Shown: positions 1 through 7,076, counted from the first letter of the stretch. The stretch is DNA of 7,747 nt from Armatimonadota bacterium (GCA_008501565.1 QQUL01000298.1:1-7747), one strand, 5' to 3'. Program-made: numbers and translations. The notes: a model not told the origin generated them from the letters alone.

Positions 1-1474
1 ACGACACAGCGGTCTCCGTCGGGTCTGCCGGGCGGAAGACATAAAGATTGGGGATGGCACGGAGCGCTGCCAGGTGTTCAACCGGCTGGTGCGTCGGGCC
101 GTCCTCCCCCAGGAAGATCGAGTCGTGGGTCCACACGAAGACGGACGGAACCGCCATCAGCGCTGCGAGGCGGACTGAGGGCCGCATGTAGTCACTGAAT
201 GTGAGGAACGTCGCACCGAACGCACGGGCACCGCCGTGCTGTGTCACGCCGTTGGCGATGGCACCCATCGCGTGCTCGCGAATCCCAGCCCGGATGTTGC
301 GACCAATGCGATCCGAGCGCGAGAAGTCGGTCGAATCTGTGAACAGGCTGTTCGTTGACGGGGCAAGGTCACCCGAGATGCTCATCAGTTCGGGGCGCTG
401 ACCCCCGAGTTCCTGAATCACCGTGTGGGACAGTTTTCGAGTTGCAACCGAGGAACCTGCCTCGACGTCCGGTGCGGTGAGGGCAACGGGATCGGGATTC
501 CACGCCGCTTCCCAACCGGTTCGGCGATCGGCATCGGCGGCATCGACACGGGTCTGCCATTGGGATTGGGCTGTAGCTCCTCGCTCCATGGCGTTGGCGA
601 AGAACGCGTACACGTCGTCCGGAACACCGAATTCGGGGAGTGTCCAGCCCATCGCGGCCTTCGCTCCCGCGATTTCCTCTGCTCCGAGTGGCGATCCGTG
701 TGATGCGGCCGTGTCAACCTTTGTCGGTGCCCCGAACCCGATGTGGGTCTTGCACGCGATGAGCGTGGGCCGATCGGTCTCTGCGATTGCCGAGTCGATG
801 GCCGCAGCGACCGCTTCCCGGTCATGGCCGTCAATCGAAATCGTGTGCCATCCGTATGCCTCGTACCGTGCAGGCACGTCCTCCGAGAACGCCAGATCGG
901 TGGAGCCATCAATCGTGATCGAGTTGTCGTCATAAAAGACGGTCAATTTGTCAAGGCCAAGATGTCCTGCGAGCGACGAGGACTCTGATGAGACCCCTTC
1001 CATGAGATCCCCATCTCCGACAAAGACCCAGGTTCGATGGTCGGTCAGATCCGAACCATGGACCGCGGCGAGGTGCTCCTCGGCAATGGCCATGCCTACC
1101 GCTGTCGAGATGCCCTGGCCGAGCGGTCCGGTAGTGGTTTCGATACCTATCGCCTGATGCACCTCGGGGTGTCCGGCTGTCTCGGATCCCCATTGACGGA
1201 AATCCTTGATGTCATCCATCGAAAGCGGAAATCCGGAGAGGTGAAGCAGCGAGTACAGCAGCATCGAACCGTGTCCATTCGACAGCACGAAGCGATCCCG
1301 GTCGCGCCATGTTGGATCAGCTGGGTTGACCTTCAGGTACCGGGACCACAGAACGACGCCGATGTCAGCCATACCGAGCGGCATACCCGGATGGCCCGAG
1401 TGCGCCCGTTCGATCGCATCCATCGACAGAGTACGGATCGTGTCTACGGCAAGCTGCTCGACCTCTTGGGTCAT
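1..1474 (-). CDS. tkt: Transketolase, 3' part cut by window edge
   Basis: Transketolase moves two-carbon ketol units between sugar phosphates in the cytosolic pentose phosphate pathway, using thiamine diphosphate (TPP) and a divalent metal. The first 491 residues are present; the rest of the C-terminal domain runs off the left edge (family usually about 620-700 residues). Visible landmarks, by family alignment from memory: AHSGHPG with H25, SNGHGS with H68, GHP with H102, the TPP/metal motif GDGDLMEG (D154) with N184 and I186 in DDNSITIDG, H244 in CKTHIGFGAP, the TPP-activating glutamate E400 in GIREHAMG, H450 in WTHDS and H462 in GEDGPTHQP. The TPP-binding domain is about 1-320 and the pyrimidine-binding domain starts near 345. 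The ATG is preceded by AGGAG (1480-1484) at five bases. It lies 61 bp after the M24 peptidase and is probably the last visible operon member. Identity is secure; no catalytic residue is missing. Confidence 0.97.
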   Translation of the reverse strand, partial: MTQEVEQLAVDTIRTLSMDAIERAHSGHPGMPLGMADIGVVLWSRYLKVNPADPTWRDRDRFVLSNGHGSMLLYSLLHLSGFPLSMDDIKDFRQWGSETAGHPEVHQAIGIETTTGPLGQGISTAVGMAIAEEHLAAVHGSDLTDHRTWVFVGDGDLMEGVSSESSSLAGHLGLDKLTVFYDDNSITIDGSTDLAFSEDVPARYEAYGWHTISIDGHDREAVAAAIDSAIAETDRPTLIACKTHIGFGAPTKVDTAASHGSPLGAEEIAGAKAAMGWTLPEFGVPDDVYAFFANAMERGATAQSQWQTRVDAADADRRTGWEAAWNPDPVALTAPDVEAGSSVATRKLSHTVIQELGGQRPELMSISGDLAPSTNSLFTDSTDFSRSDRIGRNIRAGIREHAMGAIANGVTQHGGARAFGATFLTFSDYMRPSVRLAALMAVPSVFVWTHDSIFLGEDGPTHQPVEHLAALRAIPNLYVFRPADPTETAVS

Positions 1475-1479
1475 GGTGT

Positions 1480-1484
1480 CTCCT
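1480..1484 (-). promoter_or_regulatory. Ribosome binding site of transketolase
   Basis: AGGAG on the minus strand lies five bases before the ATG at 1474-1472 and fixes that start. The gene therefore has its own ribosome site and is not overlap-coupled like the three genes before it. The 61-bp gap (1475-1535) has only a 3-bp potential stem and no T-run, so I see no terminator there, and no convincing promoter either. Confidence 0.7.
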
Positions 1485-1535
1485 ATGGAATGGCGCTTGC
1501 CCAAAGGCTAGATGCGCGGCGGAACGTCGAAGGTG

Positions 1536-2624
1536 TCACGAAACGGTACGAATGCGACGATCGGAGGTGTTCAACGATTCGACACCAGATGCGGTCGCAA
1601 CGACGATGTCCTCTATGCGCATGCCCCACTCCCCCGGCGTGTAGATGCCTGGTTCGATCGAGAACGCCATGCCCTCTTCGATGACGGTGTCATCGCCGTC
1701 GACGAGATATGGACGTTCGTGACCGTCGAGGCCGATGCCGTGTCCGAGTCTGTGGAAGAACCGATCACCGTATCCGGCGGCGTCGATGATCGCTCTGGCG
1801 TGGGCGTCGATCTCGGATGCTTTGCGGCCGGGGGCAACGAAGGCTGACGCCGATGTCTGAGCCTTGAGGAGCACGGCGTACGCCTCGACGAATCCGGATG
1901 GTGGCTCTCCGACCACGAAGGTGCGTGTGGTGTCGGAGCAGTATCCGTCCTGATAACCGCCGAAGTCGACCACGATCGCATCGCCCATGTTGATCACTCG
2001 GTCGCTGGCCGTGTGGTGGGGTGATGCGCCGTTCGGTCCGCTGGCAACGATGCAGAACTCGACCGACTCGTGTCCTGCTGCGAGCGTTCGGTCGGTGATC
2101 TCACGAGCAACGTCTGCCTCGGTGCGCCCCGAGAACCTGATCCCATTGATGTCGTCCGCCACCCCGTCCACGGCTGCGGCCGCGGCACGGAGCCGATCGA
2201 TTTCGGCTGGTGATTTGATGATCCGCAGACTCGACATGATGGGCTCGGCATCAATCCACGTGGAACTCGGCCGTCGGCCCTGAAGATCCAACGTAAAGCG
2301 GGACCAGGTCTGACTACCGATGGCGATCCGGCCAGCGTCCGCAAGCAACGAATCGACAATCCCCATCGGATCGTCGGTCTCATCCCATACTTCAAGAGAG
2401 AACACATCGTCGTGGCGCGTCACTCGAGGTGCCTCAAGGGTTGGTATCACCATCGTTGTGACACCGCTCCCGTCAATGACGAGCATGGTCGGCCGTTCCG
2501 AGATGTGGGCGCGATACCCGGTGAGGTACGGAAGATCAGATCCGATCGATACACACATCGCATCAACCCCAGCGGTGGTCATCGCCGCAACCACGCGAGA
2601 GATACGTTCGGCGAAATCTGTCAA
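1536..2624 (-). CDS. M24 family metallopeptidase (Xaa-Pro aminopeptidase/dipeptidase-like)
   Basis: A pita-bread fold peptidase of 362 residues, probably cytosolic, that removes residues next to proline; no signal peptide is seen. The N-terminal half (about 1-135) is a creatinase/prolidase-type domain and about 140-355 is the M24 catalytic domain. All five expected metal ligands are visible: D220 in VVDFGG, D231 in CSDTTRTF, H295 in HRLGHGIGLDGHE, E324 in FSIEPGIY and E338 in MRIEDIV. H203/H204 and H302 sit where the family has its proton-shuttling histidines. The chosen start is TTG at 2624-2622, which overlaps the TGA of lipBA (TTGA). A later in-frame ATG (codon 15) has no Shine-Dalgarno match and would trim the N-terminal domain. 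The ribosome site is weak (GGGGCG), consistent with translational coupling. Proline dipeptidase versus aminopeptidase cannot be settled from sequence. Its link to lipoate metabolism is positional only. Confidence 0.92.
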   Translation of the reverse strand: MTDFAERISRVVAAMTTAGVDAMCVSIGSDLPYLTGYRAHISERPTMLVIDGSGVTTMVIPTLEAPRVTRHDDVFSLEVWDETDDPMGIVDSLLADAGRIAIGSQTWSRFTLDLQGRRPSSTWIDAEPIMSSLRIIKSPAEIDRLRAAAAAVDGVADDINGIRFSGRTEADVAREITDRTLAAGHESVEFCIVASGPNGASPHHTASDRVINMGDAIVVDFGGYQDGYCSDTTRTFVVGEPPSGFVEAYAVLLKAQTSASAFVAPGRKASEIDAHARAIIDAAGYGDRFFHRLGHGIGLDGHERPYLVDGDDTVIEEGMAFSIEPGIYTPGEWGMRIEDIVVATASGVESLNTSDRRIRTVS

Positions 2625-4282
2625 GTCATCGCCCCGAGTGATTCCTTGGCGTGATACGAGCTTCGGACCAACGGCCCAGATTCCACATGCCCGATGCCGT
2701 AGCTCTCTCCGATGGTCTTGTAGCTTGCGAAGGTATCGGGGTGCACATATCGCTGCACCTTGCGGTGGTTGGCCGTGGGACGCAGATACTGCCCGATCGT
2801 GACGATGTCGACTCCCACCGCATTGAGGTCAGCAAGCGCGCCTGCAATCTCGTCGTCGGTTTCCCCCATCCCGACGATGAGACCCGACTTGACCGTACCT
2901 GCGGGATACAGCCATTTCGCTCTCGCCAGAACCGCAAGCGAGCGAGCGTAGTTTGCAGCCGTGCGGATGTCTCGTTGGAGACGCAATACCGTTTCCGTGT
3001 TGTGGTTGAGGACGGACGGTTTCCCACCCATCACTGTCTCAAGTGCGTCCCGATCGCCCTTGAAATCCGGGATCAGGACCTCAACATCACAATCGGGCAG
3101 TCTTGACCGTATCTCGTCGATGGTCGCCACGAAGATCGACGCGCCACCGTCGGGAAGATCGTCCCGATTGACCGAGGTGAGCACTGCATGTTTGAGCCCC
3201 ATCTGCTCGACGGCCATGGCGGCCCGCGCGGGTTCGGTACGATCGACTTCGCCTGGCTTCCCCGTGTTGACGTCGCAGAAAGAGCAGGCACGGGTGCAGA
3301 CGTCTCCCAACAACATGAGCGTCGAGGTGCCGGACGACCAGCACTCGTAGATGTTCGGACACCCAGCCTCTTCACAGACGGTGTTGAGCGCAAGTTCGGA
3401 GTTCAGGCGCTTCAATTCGAGGAAGCGCTTGTCGGTGAGGTCAAGCTTGACCTTCATCCAGTCCGGTTTCTCAGGCTCGCCCGCAATGAGACCGCGGATC
3501 ATGACAGGCGTTTCGGTGCGGCTTGTGGGTGAGAAGACGCCCGCCTCGACCATCCGATCAACTTCGAACGATCGTTTCGCTGACCCGCGAACGAAGGCAC
3601 CGAGTTGAATCTCGTTCCCTTCACGGGTCGAGATCCGGCCGAGATGCGGGAGCATGATCTCGACCACTTCCTCGATCGATATCGCTCGCCCGGCGAGTTC
3701 GGTGACCGAGGTGACAGGTCGATCGGGAATGCCGCATGGCACGATGTGGCCGAAGTACGACATGTCCGGGTCGACATTGACCGAAAACCCGTGTGTTGCC
3801 ACGCCTCGAGACGCCTTCACCCCAATGGCTGCAACCTTCCCCCGGTCAGTCCATACGCCGGTGAAGCCTTCCTCCGTCCATGCCTCGATGCCGAGATCGG
3901 CGAGCGTCGCGATCAACATCGATTCGATACGCCGTATGTGCCCAACCGCGTCGAATCCACCATCAAGCTTGGGAATCTCAACGATCGGATATCCGACGAG
4001 TTGGCCCGGACCGTGGTAGGTGATGTCGCCGCCACGGTCGACATCGATCAGGGTCGCTCCGATCTCTTTCAGGCGGGCCTGCGGAATCGTCAGATTCGAT
4101 CCGTCGCCATTGCGTCCCACGGTGTAGGTGTGGGGGTGTTCAAGCAGGAGCACATAATCATCAGTCGTTCGACCGATCGTCTTGCCTTCCCAGATTGCCT
4201 TCTGGAGATCCCAAGCCTCGTCGTAGCGAACCCGACCGAGCCAACGCGTTCTCAGCGTGGATTGACCGGGGCCGGACGTCAC
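2621..4282 (-). CDS. lipB-lipA: Fused octanoyltransferase-lipoyl synthase (LipB-LipA)
   Basis: One uninterrupted frame of 553 residues carries both steps of lipoyl assembly. The LipB domain (about 10-215) transfers octanoate from ACP to the lipoyl-domain lysine; it shows RGGDITYHGPGQLVGYP (from R83), K149 in GKVAAIGVK and nucleophile C183 in VPCGIPD. After a linker of about 216-275, the LipA domain (about 276-553) inserts two sulfurs by radical SAM chemistry. It has C303, C308 and C314 (CX4CX5C, auxiliary 4Fe-4S cluster), C329, C333 and C336 (CX3CX2C, SAM cluster) and a C-terminal RSSYH whose serine ligates the auxiliary cluster in the family. I chose GTG at 4282-4280: it overlaps the E2 stop as GTGA and has AGGA six bases upstream. 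A TTG at 4300 would add six residues inside E2. The usual arrangement is two separate genes. An internal start at M261 (nt 3502) has no Shine-Dalgarno match, so separate production of LipA is not supported. Confidence 0.95.
   Translation of the reverse strand: MTSGPGQSTLRTRWLGRVRYDEAWDLQKAIWEGKTIGRTTDDYVLLLEHPHTYTVGRNGDGSNLTIPQARLKEIGATLIDVDRGGDITYHGPGQLVGYPIVEIPKLDGGFDAVGHIRRIESMLIATLADLGIEAWTEEGFTGVWTDRGKVAAIGVKASRGVATHGFSVNVDPDMSYFGHIVPCGIPDRPVTSVTELAGRAISIEEVVEIMLPHLGRISTREGNEIQLGAFVRGSAKRSFEVDRMVEAGVFSPTSRTETPVMIRGLIAGEPEKPDWMKVKLDLTDKRFLELKRLNSELALNTVCEEAGCPNIYECWSSGTSTLMLLGDVCTRACSFCDVNTGKPGEVDRTEPARAAMAVEQMGLKHAVLTSVNRDDLPDGGASIFVATIDEIRSRLPDCDVEVLIPDFKGDRDALETVMGGKPSVLNHNTETVLRLQRDIRTAANYARSLAVLARAKWLYPAGTVKSGLIVGMGETDDEIAGALADLNAVGVDIVTIGQYLRPTANHRKVQRYVHPDTFASYKTIGESYGIGHVESGPLVRSSYHAKESLGAMT
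3458..3637 (-). other. Interdomain linker of the LipB-LipA fusion
   Basis: Residues about 216-275 match neither LipB nor LipA core motifs as I know them. The segment is mixed and charged (for example FVRGSAKRSFEVDRMVEAG), without a Pro/Ala-rich flexible tether or an obvious transmembrane stretch. Codons in it keep a fair share of G/C third positions, about two thirds over the 33 I counted, so it looks like established coding sequence and not recent readthrough of a lost stop. The last part, around RGLIAGEPEKPDWMKVK, resembles the normal N-terminal arm of LipA. Boundaries are approximate. Confidence 0.6.
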
Positions 4283-5613
4283 GAGAGTTCCTGCTCCCAA
4301 TCCCAGGTCTCGAGGTTCTGTTTGATCCGATCGAGGAACAGAACCGCCGTCGATCCGTCAAACACCCGGTGATCCCAACTGAGACCGAGGTAGCCGATGT
4401 GGTGGATCGCAATGCCATCTGAGCCGTCCGGCATTTCAATCACCACGGGCCTCTTCACGATGGTTTCTGTACTCAGAATCGCCGAGTTCGGAACGTTGAT
4501 CACCGGAACCGATATGAGGGATCCGAAAGGTCCCGGATTGGTGATCGAGAACGTTGACCCCGCGAGATCATCGGGCATCAGCTGGTTCGACCGTGCCTTC
4601 TTTGCGATGCCACTGATGGAACGCGCTGCACCCTTGAGCGTCATCGAGTCGGCATCACGGACCGTCGCCACCACCAGACCCTTCTGGTCCAGGTCGACAG
4701 CGATCCCCATGTGGACCGAGCGGTGGAACGTGTGTGTCCCGGCCTCGAGATCAAACAGCGAGTTCACGACCGGGTACGCGGCGAGCGCATCGACGGTTGC
4801 CCTCACGATGAACGGTAGGAAGGTGAGGGAGAAGCCCTCGGACTCCTTGAACGATCCCTTGTGGGCATTGCGGATCTGGGCTACCCGTTCGTAGTCAACC
4901 TCGACCGAGGTGAATACATGGGCAGCGGTCTGCTTGGCCGCAACCATGTTCTTTGCGATACGGACCCGCAGCCGCGAGATCTCTCGCACCTCGCTTCGAT
5001 CGTCCGAGACCGGACCCGGACTATCCGCTACTGCCGCAACCACTTCTTCCGTCGGGATTCTGACTTCTTCGGTCGGACGTCGGACGTCTGGTACGGATTC
5101 GGCCGCCGCGGTGCCACCGGCGCGTGCGGCAATGAAGGCCTCGATGTCCTTGCGTGTGATGCGACCACCGTCACCGGTACCGCGGACCATGGCCACATCG
5201 ACATCGTTTTCAGCGGCGAGCTTGCGCACCACCGGCGACAGAACACCCCGCCGCGCGGCATCAGCTGGCTCAACCCCGGTCTTTGTTTCGGAAATCGGTT
5301 CCGTGGGGGTCGATACCGACGTTGTCGGCTCCGTCTCGGTAATCGGACCTCGGTCATCGGTCATCGGTCCTTCATCGCCTTCAGTCAGCACCGCAAGGGC
5401 TGTCCCGACCGCAACGGTTTCACCCGCACCGACGAGAATCTCGGACAGGATGCCCGATGCCGGTGATGGCACCTCGGTGTCAACCTTGTCCGTCGAGATC
5501 TCGACGATGATCTCGTCTTCCTCGACGCGTTCACCGATCTGCTTGATCCAGGACAGGATTGTGCCTTCTGTCACCGTCTCGCCGAGTTGTGGCATTGTGA
5601 TCGTGATCGCCAT
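4279..5613 (-). CDS. Dihydrolipoamide acyltransferase (2-oxoacid dehydrogenase E2)
   Basis: The core acyltransferase of a 2-oxoacid dehydrogenase complex, 444 residues, carrying acyl groups from E1 to CoA on a lipoyl arm. One lipoyl domain (about 2-78) has the modified lysine K43 in EISTDKVDTEV. A linker (about 80-122) is followed by a peripheral-subunit binding domain (about 124-162, LSPVVRKLAAEN...GGRITRKDIEAF) that docks E1/E3. After a second linker comes the catalytic domain (about 208-440), with NPGPFGS and the active-site motif SWDHRVFDG (H415, D419). ATG at 5613 has AAGGAG seven bases upstream. The stop overlaps the GTG of lipBA. With no E1 in view, I cannot say whether the substrate is pyruvate, 2-oxoglutarate or branched-chain oxoacids. 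The NPGPFGS...VPVINVPNSAIL stretch recalls BkdB- and SucB-type E2 proteins more than the usual actinobacterial DlaT form, from memory only. Confidence 0.95.
   Translation of the reverse strand: MAITITMPQLGETVTEGTILSWIKQIGERVEEDEIIVEISTDKVDTEVPSPASGILSEILVGAGETVAVGTALAVLTEGDEGPMTDDRGPITETEPTTSVSTPTEPISETKTGVEPADAARRGVLSPVVRKLAAENDVDVAMVRGTGDGGRITRKDIEAFIAARAGGTAAAESVPDVRRPTEEVRIPTEEVVAAVADSPGPVSDDRSEVREISRLRVRIAKNMVAAKQTAAHVFTSVEVDYERVAQIRNAHKGSFKESEGFSLTFLPFIVRATVDALAAYPVVNSLFDLEAGTHTFHRSVHMGIAVDLDQKGLVVATVRDADSMTLKGAARSISGIAKKARSNQLMPDDLAGSTFSITNPGPFGSLISVPVINVPNSAILSTETIVKRPVVIEMPDGSDGIAIHHIGYLGLSWDHRVFDGSTAVLFLDRIKQNLETWDWEQELS
4289..4292 (-). promoter_or_regulatory. Ribosome binding site deciding the lipBA start
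   Basis: AGGA on the minus strand, within GGGAGCAGGAAC inside the last codons of E2, lies six bases before the GTG at 4282-4280. It favours that start over the upstream TTG at 4300, which would place the site inside the gene. Confidence 0.55.
5041..5087 (-). repeat. Second repeat patch in the E2 linker
   Basis: ACTTCTTCNGTCGG occurs twice with a 21-base period (near 5042 and 5063), giving the protein echo PTEEVRIPTEEV around residues 180-191. It is followed by two copies of CGGACGT (5074-5087). It sits in the linker between the subunit-binding and catalytic domains. Confidence 0.65.
5337..5371 (-). repeat. Five tandem 7-bp units in the E2 linker
   Basis: Read on the plus strand, five consecutive 7-base units start with CGG: CGGTAAT, CGGACCT, CGGTCAT, CGGTCAT, CGGTCCT. 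Three units equal 21 bases, so the protein shows a seven-residue echo (GPMTDDR then GPITETE). It lies in the flexible linker between the lipoyl and subunit-binding domains, where length variation is normally tolerated. Loss or gain of a single unit would shift the frame. Confidence 0.8.
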
Positions 5614-5620
5614 GTCATGT

Positions 5621-5626
5621 CTCCTT
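5621..5626 (-). promoter_or_regulatory. Strong ribosome binding site of E2
   Basis: AAGGAG on the minus strand, seven bases before the E2 ATG, is the best Shine-Dalgarno match in the window. It fixes the start at 5613 over the overlapping out-of-frame ATG at 5618-5616. Confidence 0.75.
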
Positions 5627-5630
5627 GCTG

Positions 5631-5645
5631 CCCAGCCGTGCTGGG
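5631..5645 (-). other. Perfect 6-bp hairpin between lpd and E2
   Basis: On the minus strand, CCCAGC-ACG-GCTGGG forms a six-pair GC-rich stem with a three-base loop in the 46-bp gap between the lpd stop and the E2 start. It ends four bases before the AAGGAG of E2. No T-run follows on either strand, so it does not look like an intrinsic terminator. It could tune E2 translation or protect a processed mRNA end; that is inference. Confidence 0.6.
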
Positions 5646-5659
5646 ATTCTGTCCAAAAC

Positions 5660-7033
5660 TCAGTGCAGGGCGCGACCTGCCGAGGCCATCAGTGCCTCAC
5701 CTATCGCCTCAGAAATCGTCGGGTGTGCGTGGATGAATGCCGCCGCTTCCTGCGGCAGCGCCTCAAAGCCGACTGCGTACATCAGCTCGTGAATCATCTC
5801 GCCAGCACCGGGGCCTGCGACCGTCGCTCCCAGGAGCTGACCGTCGGTCTCGGAGACGATCTTGACCGTCCCTCCTGTTTGCCCCTGGATGATTGCTCGT
5901 CCCACTCCGCGCATTCCATGTTCGGTGGTCTCAACGCTGAACCCGTCGGCCAACGCCGCGGCTTCGGTTCTACCAACCCAGGCGATCTCGGGGTGGGTGT
6001 AGACGACCATCGGAACTGCGTTGTAGTCGACCGCAGCGGTCTCCCCGGTCGCAATGTGGGTAACGGCGGCGATCGCCTCTGCAAATGCAACGTGGGCAAG
6101 TTGGGGTGTTCCTGCCACGATATCTCCGACCGCGTACACGCTGGAAGCGGACGTCTGCATGGTCGCCCGATCGACGGAGATGAAGCCACGGTCGGATGAC
6201 ACGCCAATCGCATCAAGGTTGATGGATTCGGTCATCGGCTGGCGACCAACCGCTACGAGAACGGTGTCGACCTCGACTGTCTCGTCTCCAACAGGGATGA
6301 CCACCGATGTCTCCGATGTGGTCGGCTGGCCAACGCCGACACCAAGATGCATCTTTATGCCCTTGCGTCGAAACGCCCGCGACAGGACCTTTTCTGCCTC
6401 GGGCTCCATTCCGGGCACGAGCTGGTCCTGCACCTCGAAGATGTGCACCTCCGTGCCGACATCGGCAAGAAATGAAGCAAACTCGCAACCGATGACCCCA
6501 GCACCGATGATCGCCACCCGGCTGGGCTGTGCGTCCCAGTCAAGGGCCTCGTCGGACGACACAATCGTCGTGCCGTTGATTTCATAGCCGGGAATCGTCG
6601 ACGGCGCTGATCCGGTTGCGATGATGATGGCACGAGCCTCGATCTCAGTGGTCGAGCCGTCATCGTGGGTGACGTTGACCTTGCCATCGCCTGCAAGGGA
6701 GCCAAATCCGTCGATCATGTCGACGCTGCGCGTTTTGAGCAATCCGGCAAGACCGTTGACAAGCCCCTCAACCACCTTGGTTTTCCGTTCAAGTGCGACG
6801 GGCCAGTCGAATGTGGGATCGGAGGTCACGACACCGAACTCGGCGGCCGACTTCACAGTGGCGAACACCTCACCTGACTGGATGAGCGCTTTGGCTGGGA
6901 TGCATCCGCGTAGGAGACAGGTGCCTCCGATGCGGTCCTTCTCGATCAGGGCGACTGAGAGACCGAAGTTGTGGGCGAAGAGGGCGGCCGCGTAGCCGCC
7001 AGGGCCCCCGCCGATCACGGCGATGTCGTACAT
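5660..7033 (-). CDS. lpd: Dihydrolipoyl dehydrogenase (E3)
   Basis: This flavoprotein reoxidises the dihydrolipoyl arm of E2 (and of glycine cleavage H protein) with NAD+. It has 457 residues, normal for the family. The FAD-binding GGGPGGYAAA is at about 8-17, the redox-active disulfide C39/C44 in GGTCLLRGCIPAKAL, the NAD-binding GAGVIGCEF at about 177-185, the second FAD motif AVGDI (D304), and the catalytic pair H437/E442 in HAHPTISEA of the C-terminal dimerisation domain. All key residues are present. ATG at 7033 is preceded by GGAGCAGGAATCA, with AGGA four bases upstream. It is first in the operon, 46 bp before E2, and the divergent gap above it should hold the operon promoter. Mercuric reductase and glutathione reductase are excluded by the lpd-type redox motif, by the HPTISE end and by the neighbouring E2. 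Confidence 0.97.
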   Translation of the reverse strand: MYDIAVIGGGPGGYAAALFAHNFGLSVALIEKDRIGGTCLLRGCIPAKALIQSGEVFATVKSAAEFGVVTSDPTFDWPVALERKTKVVEGLVNGLAGLLKTRSVDMIDGFGSLAGDGKVNVTHDDGSTTEIEARAIIIATGSAPSTIPGYEINGTTIVSSDEALDWDAQPSRVAIIGAGVIGCEFASFLADVGTEVHIFEVQDQLVPGMEPEAEKVLSRAFRRKGIKMHLGVGVGQPTTSETSVVIPVGDETVEVDTVLVAVGRQPMTESINLDAIGVSSDRGFISVDRATMQTSASSVYAVGDIVAGTPQLAHVAFAEAIAAVTHIATGETAAVDYNAVPMVVYTHPEIAWVGRTEAAALADGFSVETTEHGMRGVGRAIIQGQTGGTVKIVSETDGQLLGATVAGPGAGEMIHELMYAVGFEALPQEAAAFIHAHPTISEAIGEALMASAGRALH

Positions 7034-7052
7034 TGATTCCTGCTCCAGAGGT

Positions 7053-7067
7053 CTGAGACGGTGTCAG
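7053..7067. promoter_or_regulatory. Imperfect palindrome upstream of lpd (possible operator)
   Basis: CTGAGACGGTGTCAG is a 15-base inverted repeat centred on 7060, with one mismatched pair. It lies about 20-34 bases upstream of the lpd ATG, between the candidate -10 (7071-7076) and the ribosome site, where a repressor could block transcription. No known regulator motif is recognised. Confidence 0.35.
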
Positions 7068-7070
7068 GCC

Positions 7071-7076
7071 ACGATA
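7071..7076 (-). promoter_or_regulatory. Candidate -10 element for the lpd operon
   Basis: TATCGT on the minus strand fits the actinobacterial TANNNT -10 pattern and would start transcription about 30 bases before the lpd ATG. No good -35 hexamer is visible at 16-19 bases, so the assignment is tentative. Confidence 0.35.

Noticed and set aside
1475..1535. Possible terminator between the M24 peptidase and transketolase
   Set aside because: Only a 3-bp stem (GGC/GCC) can form and there is no T-run, so operon continuity to transketolase remains the simpler reading.
1037..1684. Plus-strand open frame of 215 codons opposite transketolase
   Set aside because: Antisense to conserved TPP-binding residues of transketolase; cysteine- and arginine-rich shadow composition with no domain.
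3502..3504. Internal ATG (M261) as an independent lipA start
   Set aside because: It is in frame with LipB, no stop precedes it, and no Shine-Dalgarno match lies upstream, so two separate genes are not supported.
3605..4372. Plus-strand open frame of 255 codons opposite LipB and the end of E2
   Set aside because: Shadow of the lipBA frame, with no recognisable domain and no ribosome site that I could see.
5631..5645. Hairpin between lpd and E2 as an intrinsic terminator
   Set aside because: Neither strand has a T-run after the stem, and the downstream E2 gene has a strong ribosome site.
4910..6199. Long plus-strand open frame of 429 codons antisense to E2 and lpd
   Set aside because: It lies opposite two strongly recognised genes and crosses their intergenic gap. 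Its translation is Ser/Arg/Ala-rich and low in recognisable motifs, as expected of a high-GC antisense shadow.
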